Assembly: GCA_003988855.1 (NCBI GenBank)
Contig: QYAI01000021.1
Span: forward strand, 62,001-126,000
DNA: 64,000 nt
Reading direction: 5' to 3'
Source: Arachnopeziza araneosa
Lineage: Eukaryota > Ascomycota > Leotiomycetes > Helotiales > Arachnopezizaceae
Part shown: positions 46,801 through 59,988 of the stretch, piece by piece
Position numbering within the stretch: the first letter of the stretch is position 1
Layout of the letters: each line of letters starts with the position of its first letter
Notes under the pieces: model-generated
Database searches by the model: none
Told to the model about the DNA's origin: nothing
What the model saw: only the letters and a program-made list of their open reading frames with translations
Made by a program: the position numbers and the translations under genes

Positions 46801-49591
46801 GTGACTGTTCATCAAAATACTTTTGATGGAAATCGAAGCAGTGCAGCATCCATGCTTGCAAAGCAAATCCGATTAAAGCTTGTCGCAGGTGAAGATTCGG
46901 AAATTCCAAGACCCTACCGAAATATCATGGTATCAATTCATGCAATTGCAACTTTCAAAGCCCTCGACGACTACCTTCGACCGAGAATTAGTCTCTCTGA
47001 GCGACCACGAGGATCTCGAAGTAGAGAAGGTCTTACTGGTGCTTTGGCAGCTCTTGCTGCAGCTGGAATGCCTAATCCTTATACTAATTCTCAAACTCGT
47101 CTTGCGGAGCGCGGTTTGGCGTCAGCAAATGCTGCTAGCCCTGCTAACCCGACTCCTTCTACCAGAACTTCGCGGAGAGCGAAATCTAAGACTGCTCCTA
47201 CAACAACTACCGCCTCCAATGGTCAGACTACACCAGCTCCACCACAGGAGCGTTCGACTGCTCGTCGGTCGTCTCGTCGCCATGCACAATCCGAACCCCA
47301 GGCACCACCACCACCAGAGGAAGACAACCTTGATCATGCTTTAGAATGTGCAGATGAGCGTCAGCTTACTGATGACGACGATATAGATGATAGTGCGGCT
47401 TTAGATGCTATTGTTGATGATTTGGAGGATGAGATGGACGAGGGATCGCTACCAGATCCTACCGCAGTCAACCTCGAGGTTGCGGCTGGTGGAAAAGTCA
47501 CCGCCCGCAAGGAAGATGGCACTCGTGTTGCAACACCTTCACAAGCTCCAGGTAGCAACCCCCGCACGCAGTCGGTTCTCCAAGCAGCACAAGCTGCTCT
47601 AACGACCCCAAGCACTTCATCACGTCCAATGTCTTACGCAGCTGCCATTCAAGCAGTACCCCAGGATTGGCATATTGAGTTTAGCCTTGATGATAAAGTT
47701 ATTCTTAATGAGACTACCATTTACAGAGCTGTTCATAGTGGAACTACACCTGTTGATGAACACAGTAGCAGGAGTGTTTGGTCCGCTATCCATTCAATCA
47801 AATTCAAGCGAGTCCAAGGTCCACCACCGCCAGAGCCAAGTTCTCTTACTCAAATATCTGAGGTCGCCCCTGAGACCACAGCTTCCGGTATTCCAGCTTC
47901 TCTCGATAAACATCCAGCTACTTCATCCATTCTCAGACTTCTCAACATATTACATGCACTAAATGCAAATCTTGACGACGTTCTCGCTGAGAATAAGGAC
48001 ACATTAAAGCTAAATGCCGAACCCCTCTCACAATTTGTTAACACAAAACTCACTGCAAAGCTTAACAGGCAGTTAGAAGAGCCTCTCATTGTGGCAAGTA
48101 ACTGTCTTCCAAGCTGGAGCGAGGATTTGGCTCGACTTTATCCATTCTTGTTTCCTTTTGAGACCCGTCACTTATTCCTTCAGTCGACGTCATTTGGCTA
48201 TGCTCGATCCATGACCAGATGGCAGAATGCGCAATCTGCTGATGAGTCTCGACGTGATCGTCACCGTGATGAGAGACCCTTCCTTGGTAGATTGCAACGT
48301 CAAAAAGTCCGCATTTCCCGATCTAAAATTCTTGAATCTGCACTAAAAGTCATGGAGCTTTATGGTGCTTCGCAAAGCATTTTGGAAGTCGAGTATTTCG
48401 ACGAGGTTGGCACGGGTCTTGGTCCTACTCTCGAGTTCTACTCTACAGTGTCCAAGGAATTCTCGAAGAGAAAACTCAAACTCTGGCGCGAGACAGATGG
48501 CAACGACAATGACGAATATGCATTTGGCGTAGGCGGCCTATTCCCTGCCCCCATGAGTGAGGATCAATCCACAAACGAGAATGGAAAGCGAATTCTTCAT
48601 CTTTTCAAGATGCTTGGAAAGTTTGTGGCTAGATCCATGATCGACTCTCGGATCATTGATGTTTCTTTCAACTCAACTTTCTTCCGTATTGGTGATGGAT
48701 CAAAAACCGTTACTCCTTCGTTAGGCGCTGTCAAGACCGTTGATCCTCAGTTGGCAACATCTTTGAAGCTGATCAAGAAATTCGCCATAGGAAAGAAGGC
48801 AATTGATGAGAACCCCAGCCTAACAGCAGCCCAGAAGGTCAATTACGCAGAAGCTTTGGAGATTGATGGAGTACGAATTGATGACCTCGGTCTTGATTTC
48901 ACTCTTCCTGGGTACTCATCCATTGAGTTGCTGCCAAATGGGTCTCATATCTCTGTTACTATTGATAATGTGGCTCTTTATCTGGACAAAGTCATTGACA
49001 TGACCCTTGGAAGTGGTGTGCAGAGACAAGTCGACGCATTCAGGGCCGGATTTACACAAGTTTTCCCTTACTCTGCTTTGAGTGCTTTCACGCCTGACGA
49101 GCTAGTAATGCTCTTTGGTAGAATCGAGGAGGACTGGTCTCTTGAAAGTAAGATCTCCATTCCCATTATCCCATTTCACAGCAACTGACTATTATTAGCT
49201 CTCATGGATTCGATCAAAGCAGATCATGGATTCAATATGGACAGTAAGAGTGTCAAGAATCTCCTCCAAACCATGAGCGAATTGAACCCGATTGAGCGAC
49301 GGGATTTCTTGCAATTTACTACCGGTAGTCCAAAGCTTCCCATTGGAGGTAAGTAGCTTCCCTCCTTCATTAGATATGTGCTAATGTGACTCAGGATTCA
49401 AATCACTCACCCCTATGTTCACGGTAGTCTGCAAGCCGAGTGAAGCTCCCTACACGTCGGACGACTACTTACCAAGTGTCATGACCTGTGTCAATTATCT
49501 CAAATTGCCCGATTATACCAACCTGGAAGTCATGCGCTCTCGCATGACTACTGCGATCAAGGAGGGGCAAGGAGCTTTCCATTTATCATAA
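43831..49591 (+). CDS. UFD4: UFD4/TRIP12-type HECT ubiquitin ligase, 1836 aa
   Basis: Six exons (43831-44147, 44193-44281, 44342-44958, 45007-49147, 49199-49348, 49395-49591) total 1837 codons including stop. The N-terminal 150 residues are disordered Ser/Ala/Arg-rich with nuclear-signal-like RRSKRQK and ARRRKGK blocks, then an acidic run. Armadillo repeats lie at about 200-700 (QLIALQELSEILL, LLACRCLANLMEALP, TAVTTAANCCRNIP). Another acidic run and a Ser/Thr-rich linker precede the HECT domain from about 1450 (GLGPTLEFYSTVSKEF). The catalytic Cys is in LPSVMTCVNYLKLPDY near residue 1803. UFD4 adds ubiquitin chains in the ubiquitin-fusion-degradation and Arg/N-degron pathways. The last three exons carry the C lobe, and all joins restore it. 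Confidence 0.96.
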
Positions 49592-50215
49592 GGTGTTGAT
49601 ATGAAGGTCGGATGGGATTATGATGCATGGTTTGGGATCAATCACGTTATTTTGCCAATCATGACCACCCCTGGTTTTCTCACATTTTATGTATCATGAA
49701 CCTATTACGATGTATTCCACATAGTCACCAAGTGGCTAGATGACCAGGTCAAATTGCATGGAAGGTCGTTTGGGCGCATTAACAGTGGAGGATAATATCA
49801 GATGGAGTATGGACTTAGCTTTTTGCAGTGGACTAGATAGATGAATTCAATCACTCACAAGAAAGAATCCGAGTGATGAAATACCAGACATCGCTTTAGA
49901 GCCGAAAGTTTAATATATCAAGGAGTTAAAAAGCAAGATAGACGGCTTGAAATTAAATGATTCGGCAGGGCTGAACTAGGTAGGATGTGAATGACGATGG
50001 GAACCGGGTCGGATTAAAGCAAGCACCGATGACAACATGAGAAGCACCTAGTTAGAGGTACCAAGTAACAACGCAATGATTTTCCAGTCCCTCGAACGTT
50101 TACAAAGTGCCACGAACATTTTATCGTGAGATTCCAAACCAGTGCTGGAACGAGGTTTGGCAGGACCATAATTTGCCTGCAAGTACGCGCCACAGGCGCT
50201 ATTGAGGGGCAGGAT
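49592..50215. other. intergenic between UFD4 and the Smr gene
   Basis: UFD4 3' flank and promoter of the Smr-domain gene; no other gene seen. Confidence 0.5.
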
Positions 50216-51869
50216 ATGAGGGGTACCGAAGACCCCAATATCGACTTGTTTGTATGCTTAATTCTGCCACGACCCGTCTTGTTATCCACTAAAGCCATTG
50301 CTGACATTACTTGGGTAGGACGAGTTCTCTACACGGATAGACTCTGCTTTAATCTTGTCAATTCTTTCTGACTACAATCTTACGGATCCAGCACAGTACA
50401 CAGTTGCACGACACGTCCTAGGTGATATCAGCGCCTCCGTACCTGACGAAGAGGTGGGCTTTGATCCCAGCGGGGCTGGGGGTGATCACGGAAGTGTTGC
50501 TGGGGAGAACGAGAGCTCAAGTGCCAGAAGTGGGCCGGCATGGAGAAGCCAGACAGATGATACTTCTCAAAGCCAGGAAAACCTAGTATTAGAACTTGAA
50601 GGTCTCGATCTCGCCGAGAATTCATCCACTGACGTTCTCAATCAGGAAGAACAGGCGAACAATTCATACACCAGCGCGCTCGATGCTCTAGATCCTGTGA
50701 GTCAAGAGGCCGCTTTGATTGGGATATTTCCGTCACTGAAACCTTTTGATGTGGGGTGGACACTACAGAAATACAAACGAGATACAGGAAAAGCCATTGA
50801 TGACTTGATGACCCAGGCTTTTCTAGAAGAGAGTGGGACTCGAAGCCGAGGAATTGATGCATTTTCGGAAATCGATGCTAATTCACGATCACGCAAGGGG
50901 AAAGGAAAGAAGAGAAAGAATATACAAATGAAAGAGCCTGAGAATATCAATAGTACCCACTTACCGATCCCGAGCAAATGGGATGTTGGAAAGCAAGATG
51001 TTGAATTCATCTCGGAGAAGACAGGAATGCCTACTACGCAAGTCCAAACTCTGTACAACACCAACGGGGCTTCATTGCCAAAAACTATCTCTGCAATCAT
51101 CGAAGCTCATCTTGCGATTGGGGTTGAGTTGGAAGATCCTATCATTCACATCAACGCTTCTGAACTTCGACAAGAATTTCCTTCCATCTCAACTCCTCGT
51201 CTGGAAACTCTACTCCAGATCACACACCCTTCAATCACCAAGACTCGTGAGCTTGCTAAAGCTCTAATTTCAGTACGCGCATCCACAGCCTCTCCTATTC
51301 AGCTGGAACTTCGCCACGCTCCCCTCGACCTCTCCGACCACCCACCCTCCAACCCCCAATTCCATAACGCCGTCAACCCCGGCCATCTCCTTGATGCTTC
51401 CACTGCTTCTGCTATAGCGACAACTTACACCTCTGCCCGTGACCGGGACTTCTACCAAGCCGCCTCCGCTTATCGTAAAAGCAAATCCGACCCTCTCTTC
51501 GGTGGCGCTGCTGCCTTCTACGCAGATCGAGGTCATGACAATCATGTCAAAGCCAAACTCGCCGAGCGGGACCTAGCCGATGCTCGAGTTGCCGCCCAGA
51601 GCTCCAAAACACAGCTAGATCTTCATGGCGTGGATGTCCAGAATGCAGTGAGAATCACTAGAGAGGGGGTTACGAGGTGGTGGCATGAGCTTGGTGAGGT
51701 GAAACACGGCACGAGAGATGGATATAAAATTATCACGGGCGTGGGGAGACATAGTGTTGATGGGAGGGCAAAACTCGGACCAGCTATTTTTAAGATGCTG
51801 AACGGTGGAGGGTGGAGGTTTGAGGTTTGGGAGGGGCATTTTGTCGTTACAGGTGTGAGGAAGAAATGA
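50216..51869 (+). CDS. Smr-domain protein with DUF1771 and CUE-like region, 528 aa
   Basis: Two exons (50216-50251 and 50319-51869) total 529 codons including stop. The long ORF has no ATG at its start, so a 36-bp first exon (MRGTEDPNIDLF) is joined over a 67-bp intron (GTATGC...GGTAG) to DEFSTRIDSALILSILSDYNLTD, which is family-like. A CUE-like helix pair lies at about 137-175 (EAALIGIFPSLKPFDVGWTL). DUF1771 (SARDRDFYQAASAYRKSK...) precedes the Smr domain, with LDLHGVDVQNAV and TGVGRHSVDGRAKL near the C-terminus. Smr domains are nucleases or nucleic-acid binding; fungal relatives (yeast CUE2 type) cut mRNA at stalled ribosomes. Whether this one does is inference. Confidence 0.9.
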
Positions 51870-52351
51870 GGAGTTTGTGTACGGGTTTCCCGATGTCAAT
51901 GTTGCATTTGTTTGGATGGAATTTAGCGTGGACGAATGGGATTTGGATTGACTTTTTCTCGGTCTGACCAGATCTTGTAATGGATTGTACGTTTGTGAAG
52001 ATTTCAAAGTATATATAGATATTAGAGAGTATATTGAAACTTCCAAGGCATTTGTTTGGAAAAAGACGTGTTCTTTAATTTTACACTTCTCTTATAAGAA
52101 AGTCGTCAATACTCTAGTGTTCATTTATTTTAATGATATTTTTAGTTTCGTGAGTCTTACTCTAGGAAGGAGCACTAATTTCATATCCTCAGAACTATTT
52201 CTTGGGGGTTTTCTAAAAGAAATTATACCCATAATATTTTATGTATTATAATTTCTTAATCAAAATAAAACACACTATAATTATATCACGGCTATACAAT
52301 CTCCTTTTTTCTTCTTCCTCGCATACTTAATCTACGAATGTCCTCCATCCA
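51870..52351. other. AT-rich convergent intergenic
   Basis: 3' ends of the Smr gene and the sedolisin gene face each other. About 52070-52290 is very AT-rich. No gene seen. Confidence 0.55.
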
Positions 52352-54749
52352 TTAGGGCAAGCTTAACCAAAGACTTAACATCTTCGGATAGTTCGGAGTC
52401 CCCAATCCCGTAGCAGGATCCCACGCTGTCACAGCCGCGAATCCATTGGTTCCACAGCCCGGATTGGAGCCTTTGGTTATGTCGTTCAGGATGTCTGGGT
52501 TGGCGTAGAGAATTGGGTTGACGAAACCTACGGGAGACTTGTTTATTGCAAGACGCTCTTCGTTGATCTGTTTATTTTTTGATTAGTCAGGGGTCTTTAC
52601 TTGAGCGTGGGAGAGAGAGAAGTGGGGAATTACTCGGTTAATAAGGGCTCCAAACAGAGGAGTGGAAGCGCTAGTTCCAGCTACGAGGCCCTGCACGCCT
52701 TGGTTATAAATGGTGATGTTGTCGCCATTCGCGGAGACGTCTGGTATGCCTCGTCCGAGGCGATTGTAGAGCCCGTTGTTTGCACCAACAGTCCCGGGAC
52801 TATAGGCGGTGCCGAATGCGCTGTAGTACTGATAGGAGGGGTCATGGCGTGAAAAATACCTAATGATGTAGTTAGTTGTGAAAGGGAAATAAGTGACGGT
52901 AGTTACGTCTTCAAGGCCGCTTTTTGATAATCTGGTATGGGAAAGACATTGCTGAATCCACCGCCGCTTGCGATAACGCCGAAGATAGAGGTTGCGGTTT
53001 CTGACATGGCTGCTTCGGAGTCTGTGACTTTCTTTCCGGGTAAGATCTTTGTCATACCTACGGTGGTGACGTAGGGACAACTGTAAACGTTTAGAGTTGA
53101 GGGATTATGAATGATGCGAAGTATAACTTACGTCGCAGGCCAGCCAGGACTAAAAATATTGTTGGCAATGCAGCCGAATGTGCCTGCCACACCATCATCG
53201 CCAGATGCAATAACGACTGTATGACCGCTCAGGCCAAGTTTCATAAACCTATGAATATTTGTAAGTAATTGTATATAAGATTGAATACACAAGACTATGT
53301 ACTCATTGCATTGCCGCTGCTGATAGTATGCTGGAATATCCCATTCATCTCCGCCGTACGAAATCGAAATGACATTTGTTGGCGTAAATTTGCCGCACAT
53401 TAGTTTACCTCCGTATGAAATATCTGGATAGACAGGATCTCCTACGCTATGGTCATCTCCCTAGTCTGACCTTAGCTCGGGACTGGATATCTGTATACGT
53501 TCACTTACCGTCTCTCCAAACGCTGAATAGGTGCAGTAGGACTAACACTAGGTTAACAAGGCGACTCCGTTGACGCCCTAAAAACTTACCCCATCAATGG
53601 CATCCAGAAAAGTGTTGAAATCTCCAGTTATTCCAACTTGATATAGAATCGTTCCTTGAGGCCAGAGCAGGGGATATGCAATTTGAAAATCTAGATCTGA
53701 TTCGAGTCCAGCATTTATTAAGGCTACCGGTGCAACACCACCATCGATGAGATCTAATTTCGGTGTCGTCCCTGTCTTAATTGGTGGATAGATATTCTGG
53801 AAGAAATCATCCAAATCCTCCTGAGCAAAGGCATCATCTACTTCAAATATTCCCATTCTATTGGTAGATTTGGATTTTGTGCCTGCTGGAACTTTGTATA
53901 GGGCTTGAATACACTGCGGTGTGATAAATCGATTACAGTATGCTAGAGGATCCACGGCTTTTCCATTCGCGGCATCGGATGCAATACTGCTCTCGGTCGG
54001 AGGTAAGGGAAAGAACTTAAGAGGCTCTGGCTTTTCGGATCCCGTGCCATTTTTAGACGGCTTGATGCCAAACCCACGTCTCTGAAGCGGTCTCTTCTTC
54101 ATGGCAATCAATCTGATTCCAGGTGTGACATAGTCTACATGCTTTTGGATGTGCTTTGGAAGATGATATCTATTTTCGTAAGGCAGACTCGAATATGCTT
54201 TCTTCATGATACACTTACTCGTCACATGCTGCCGTCACATCCCCTGTTACGATGTGTTCGTATTCGTGGAACTTTGTAAGAAATAGTGATTCAGACTCGT
54301 TAGTCGTAGCATCGAATGCAAGCCACCCTTTATTGTCTGAGTGGGTCACTCGACTTTTATCGATTCCAGATGACGCCAACCACTCCAATACTTCCTCAAC
54401 AGATTCTTGTGAGGGTTGGAAAAACTCATCAACTGCCTCAGAAGTCCAGTGGAGGCCATATTGAGGTGAGGAAGGGTCCGAACTAAGTAAATGATGTTTA
54501 ATATGATACATCATTAGGAAGATGCGAGACTCACACTTGCATTAGTAGATCATGGCCCTTTTCTATATTTGACTGCTGAAGTCCAATTCGAATTGGAAGA
54601 ACAGCAGTCGGCAAGACACGGTCGCGCTTGATCCATTTGGAGGAAGGTGCATTTCGTTTCTCATGGACAACATGAGATCTTGGAAGAATTCCACATTCTA
54701 TGCCGTGGGCAAGAGAGGTCACGAGTAGCAACAAATGAGAGAGCCGCAT
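52352..54749 (-). CDS. secreted sedolisin (tripeptidyl-peptidase, S53) protease, 660 aa
   Basis: Nine exons (complement of 52352-52567, 52634-52859, 52907-53080, 53132-53248, 53303-53460, 53509-53541, 53590-54169, 54219-54482, 54535-54749) total 661 codons including stop. A signal peptide (MRLSHLLLLVTSLAHGIEC) leads a propeptide with SDPSSPQYGLHW. Catalytic marks: E-x3-D in LESDLDFQ near 315, the oxyanion Asp in ASGDDGVAG near 433, and the Ser in AGTSASTPLFG near 577. The Ca-site text WDPATGLGTPNYP is at the end. The enzyme would act outside the cell at acid pH, taking tripeptides from N-termini. The shortest exon is 33 bp. All joins are in frame. It is a plausible nutrient or virulence-associated protease; no evidence here settles that. 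Confidence 0.95.
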
Positions 54750-55728
54750 AATGTGAAGATTATGATCGTAGAGGGCAAGCTAGCATCTTGTGGGGATGGG
54801 ATCTATAAATGAAAAAGCTATGACCTGACCTAAAGACGCCTTATGGATTAAGCCGTTGAAACCACCAGTGCTTTTTTCTTGGAGAAATTACTTTGCCAAG
54901 GCGCGTAACCGCATTAACAAATATCTCTTCCTCTCGGCTGGGTTCAACAAAAAGCTCTGAGTTATACTGTAACGCAGTAGCCTTTGAATCACCACGAATT
55001 TTTGCATCCTGAGAAACTTCTCCCCTAGCCATTCCATCTCTTGCGAAGAAAGGATCTACCTCCCATGCGGAGTAAATATGGTCTGCAGCGCCAAAGCGGG
55101 AATCGTGCAGGCCAAAAGGGGGCTTGCGTAAATATCGACTCTTGGCAGGAGTCGAGATGCGGCCCAGGAGCATCAACAAGAAGTAGAATTGGGAATGATG
55201 ATAGGCGCCACACGTTGACTTCGGTGGAGTGGGACTGCCTTGGCTGCTTAGGGTGATCAACATTATGATCAAAGTTCTTCTCAGTCCCGTCGCCGAGCTG
55301 CTTCGACATTGAGATGAGCTGAGCTGAGGAACCGAGGGAGCGTGACGAGCCTGGAGAGCCGAAGGAGCCAGACTTGGTAGATCTGGCATGAGGGCAGCGG
55401 AGTGGGAAAAAGAAATGAAGGCTGCGGAACAAAGTGCATCCTGGGCATTGAGGCGCATCCTCTTTCTGCAGGCACCGAAAGTGGCGTTGCTGCTGGTCGG
55501 ATGACGTTGTCGGAGCATCGCTTGACCATCCCGACACAACAAGCTCGCTCACGTCGTCGTCGTGTATGACAGGGTGAGTGAGGGATCAACACAAAGTAAC
55601 TACCTCCAACTTGTCCATCACCCGCCTTCCTCAGATTCGGTGTGCGTACTCTCTTTCTCCAATAAACTCCCAGATAGGATTCCTGGTGCGTCCTGAACAC
55701 CTCAACACTGCGAACCCAACCAACAGCT
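54750..55728. promoter_or_regulatory. divergent promoter region, sedolisin and NCR1
   Basis: 979 bp between outward-facing starts. Minus-strand ORFs overlap here, the longest 54841-55542 (233 codons, non-ATG start; first ATG at 55518). They lack a recognisable domain, so they are treated as uncertain; see the findings. Confidence 0.4.
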
Positions 55729-58700
55729 ATGAGTCGCCTCTGGCGCTCAGCTGCTCTAGTAGCTCTCGCCGGCCTTGGGTCGAGTGAGCTCTTTACCCCG
55801 AAGCATGAAGCAGGTAGATGTGCGATACGTGGGAGTTGCGGGAGCTCAGGCTGGTTCTCGCCGGCATTACCATGTCCAGATAATGGGTTAGCAGAAGAGC
55901 CGGAAGCCGATGTAAGAAAGAAGTTGGTGGATCTATGCGGTCCGAAGTGGAATACTGGCCCAGTATGTTGCTTGGAAGATCAGGTAAGCTATTTCGCGAT
56001 ATGATAGAGGATATGCTCACGTTGTATAGCTAGATACACTTGCGGAGAACCTTAACAAAGCGAATGGTTTCATATCAGGATGCCCAGCTTGCAAAGAGAA
56101 CTTCTATAACATGTTCTGCACCTTTACCTGCTCTCCCGATCAATCGCTCTTCATAAATATAACACAAACCGAGACGAGTAATAAAGAGCTGAGAGTTACA
56201 GAGTTGGATCAGCTAGTCTCCGATGAATATGGATCAGGATTCTATGACAGCTGTAAAGATGTCAAGTTTGGAGCAACCAACGCCAATGCCATGGTCTTTA
56301 TTGGCGGAGGCGCAAAGAATTATACTGGTTTCTTGGGCTTTCTGGGCAAGAAAAATCCACCATTTGGTTCGCCTTTCCAAATCAACTTTCCACGGCCAGG
56401 CGATTACCCTGAGGATGCGATGGATCCGCTACCAATGGTGCCCAAGAAGTGCAGTGATGAGGACCCTAGCTTTAAATGCGCTTGTGTGGACTGCCCTGAT
56501 GTGTGTCCTAAGTTACCGGAGGTTTCTGAAGCAGGATCCTGTCATGTTGGACTACTGCCATGCCTTTCATTTGGAGCTATCATCACTTATAGTATTCTAC
56601 TTATCCTCCTCGCTTCTGCTATATTCGGTCATATTGCATGGGCGAAGCATAAACGTCACAAGACTGAGCGATTACAGCTCCTGCAAGACACTGCACCAAG
56701 CGATGATGAGGATGAAGGGGATATTGTCCATAATGGCGCTATGTTTGACCGACCCCAGAGAAGCTATTCAATCAACACGATATGCGATAGCGCATTCAGC
56801 CGTCTAGGGTTTTTTGCTGCTAGTTACCCTGGGTTTACCATAGGAGTAAGCATCGTCATCGTTGGACTTTTGAGTATTGGCTGGACAAGATTTGAGATTG
56901 AGAGAGATCCGGCTCGGTTATGGGTTAGTCCAACCTCTGCTGCTGCTCAAGAAAAAACCTTCTTCGACGAGAATTTCGGGCCATTTTATCGTGCAGAGCA
57001 GGTGTTCTTGGTTAATGATACTCATCCCGAAGGTCCTGGCCCAGTTTTGAGCTATGAAACGCTAGAGTGGTGGATCGATGTTGAGAATAAAATCAAAACT
57101 CTCACAGGAAACGATACAGGTGCTTCATTGAACGATGTTTGTTTCAAACCTACCGGAGAGGCCTGCGTTATCCAATCTGTGGCAGCTTATTTTGGAAATA
57201 ATATGAAACTGTGGAAACCTGACACCTGGAAGAAGAGACTTCGCAACTGTGTTGCATCTCCTGTCGATTGTCTCCCTGAATTTGGTCAACCCATCGACCA
57301 GACTATGATCCTCGGAGGTTTGACGAACTCAGATGATGTAGCCGAATCATCTGCAATGATCGTTACTTGGGTTATCAAAAATGATGTGGAAGAATCTCCG
57401 GAAGTAAAAAGAGCCAAGGATTGGGAGGCGAGTCTCCGATCAACACTGCTCGATCTTCAGAAAGAAGCTGGCTCTCGTGGCTTGAGATTATCCTTCTCCA
57501 CCGAGATTAGTTTGGAGCAAGAACTCAACAAGACTACCAATACAGATGCAAAAATTGTTGTGATAAGTTACGTTATCATGTTCTTTTATGCATCCTTGGC
57601 CTTGGGCTCAACGACCCTCTCACTACGATCCATTATACGAAACCCTGCCATCTCCTTTGTGGAGTCTAAATTTACTCTTGGCGTTGTGGGCATTTTAATT
57701 GTGCTGATGTCTATCTCAGCATCTATCGGATTATTCTCAGCCGCTGGAATTAAAGTAACTCTCATCATCGCGGAAGTAATCCCTTTCATTGTCCTCGCTG
57801 TTGGTGTGGACAACATCTTTCTTATTGTCCATGAATTCGAGAGAGTCAATATTAGTCATCCAGACGACGTTGTCGAGTACCGAATTTCTAAGGCTCTAGG
57901 TCGAATGGGCCCTTCGATTCTTCTCTCGGCGATCACTGAGACGATTGCGTTCTCCCTCGGCGCCTTTGTTGGCATGCCGGCTGTACGAAATTTTGCAGTG
58001 TACGCCGCTGGTGCAGTGTTTATCAATGCAATTTTACAAATCACGATGTTTGTGTCGGTACTCACGTTGAATCAACTACGTGTGGAGGACCACCGTGCCG
58101 ATTGTTTCCCTTGTATTCAAGTCAAAAATGTAGGTGTTCAGCTAGGGAATGGGACTTCCTACCGGAGAGGATATGAAGGCGGCGAAGAAGGGTTTCTGCA
58201 ACAATTTATTCGCAAGTCCTATGCGCCAGCCTTGCTTGGAAGAAAGATGAAGGTCGTCATAATCGTCATATTTTTCGGAATCTTCACTGCTGGTGTTGCT
58301 TTGATCCCAGAGGTGTCGCTTGGGCTCGACCAACGAGTTGCTATACCAGATGATTCATATTTAATTCCCTATTTTAACGATCTTTACGATTACTTCGATA
58401 CCGGACCTCCAGTATATTTTGTCACTCGAGAAGCAAACATCACTGAGCGAGTTCATCAGCAGCAACTTTGCTCGCGGTTTACAACATGCAACCAGAATTC
58501 TTTGACGAATGTTCTTGAACAGGAACGGAAGAGACCCGGTGTTTCTTATCTCGCATCCACTCCAGCAACCTGGATTGACGACTACCTCCGCTGGCTTGAT
58601 CCAAACTTGGAGGCGTGCTGTGTGGAAGACGGCAAGACATGCTTTGCGGATCGTGACCCGCCGTGGAATATTACCCTTTCCGGCATGCCCGAAGGGGACG

Positions 58701-59599
58701 AATTTATTCACTACTTGAAGAAATGGATTGCTGCACCAACAGATGCAACCTGTTCACTTGGAGGGAGCGCTGGATACAGTACAGCACTTGTCATTGATAG
58801 CGAAAGAGATACAATACCTGCCAGTAACTTCCGTGCCAGTCATACACCGCTCAAGAACCAATCAGACTTCATCAATGCCTATGCTTCAGCACGGAGGATC
58901 GCTGACGGTTTGACTGAGGAGACTGGCATAGAAATATTCCCCTATAGTGTTTTCTACATCTTTTTTGACCAATACTCAACGATTGTGCGTCTAACTGCAA
59001 CCCTCTTGGGTTCAGCCTTGGCTCTCATCCTCCTGATCTCATCCATCCTTCTTGGTTCCCTCCGAACCGGCCTCGTCGTTACGGTCACAGTCATCATGAT
59101 CGTCGTCGATATAATCGGTACTATGGCCGTCTTCAACGTCTCCTTAAACGCTGTCAGTCTTGTCAACCTGATCATCTGCGTAGGTATTGGCGTCGAATTC
59201 TGCGCTCACATCGCACGAGCTTTTATGTTTCCATCGCGTTCCGTGATGGAGCGCGCAAAGAACAAATTTCGCGGTCGTGATGCTCGTGCTTGGACTGCGC
59301 TAGTGAATGTCGGTGGCTCCGTCTTCTCAGGTATCACCATTACGAAACTACTTGGTGTTTTTGTGCTAGCATTCACGAGGTCAAAGATTTTCGAAATATA
59401 TTACTTTAGAATCTGGTTGGCGCTCGTTGTGTTTGCTGCTACGCATGCACTGATATTCTTGCCTGTGGCGCTGAGTCTTGTGGGTGGTGACGGATATGTA
59501 GATCCTGAGAGTGATGGAGGTTTAGAGGAAGACTTGGCTAGCAGGAGATACAGAGCTTTAGTGCCAGATGCTGGAGAAGATTCGGATGATGATTATTAG
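55729..59599 (+). CDS. NCR1: NCR1, Niemann-Pick C1 sterol transporter, 1274 aa
   Basis: Two exons (55729-55983 and 56030-59599) total 1275 codons including stop; the 46-bp intron lies in the Cys-rich N-terminal domain and restores CCLEDQ|LDTLAENL. Order: signal peptide (MSRLWRSAALVALAGLGSS), luminal N-terminal sterol-binding domain with paired Cys, first membrane helix near 285, luminal loop, then the sterol-sensing domain at about 610-790 (YVIMFFYASLALGS, VIPFIVLAVGVDNIFLIVHEFER). A second Patched-type helix set follows (YSVFYIFFDQY, LVNLIICVGIGVEFCAHIARAF). The protein moves sterol across the vacuole membrane. It ends in a short acidic tail (DAGEDSDDDY), not a lysosomal Leu-Leu motif. Length matches the family. 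Confidence 0.98.
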
Positions 59600-59988
59600 G
59601 TTCCATTAGGGGATTCTCAAAAAGAACATAAGAGGCGATTTGCAGCGTGATTTCTTTTACATATATGAGCGTCAGAGCACTGTACAGTATAAAGCATTGC
59701 AAGAACAATACAGTGATTAATTTGCATCTCATCTACATAGAGTGAGACGCGTCTAGTGATACAGTGATTATATGTACCACTTATTACCCCGACAAGAATA
59801 CAGTATCCAATGCCAATTTATCCGTAAATCTACAGTCGCACCAGAAAGACACTGCTCCATACTCGCTCAATAGTGGCGCGAATACACCAAGTGAACACAT
59901 AGAGCATCGCCAACAACGCAATCCTACAAACCAGAAGCACGACCCTCAGTACGATGACCAGAATCTTCGCCATCTTGATCATTCGTGG
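59600..59988. other. convergent intergenic
   Basis: 3' flanks of NCR1 and the NOT4-like block. No gene seen. Confidence 0.55.

Noticed and set aside
57586..59175. Several minus-strand ORFs inside NCR1
   Set aside because: They are frame shadows of the long NCR1 exon.
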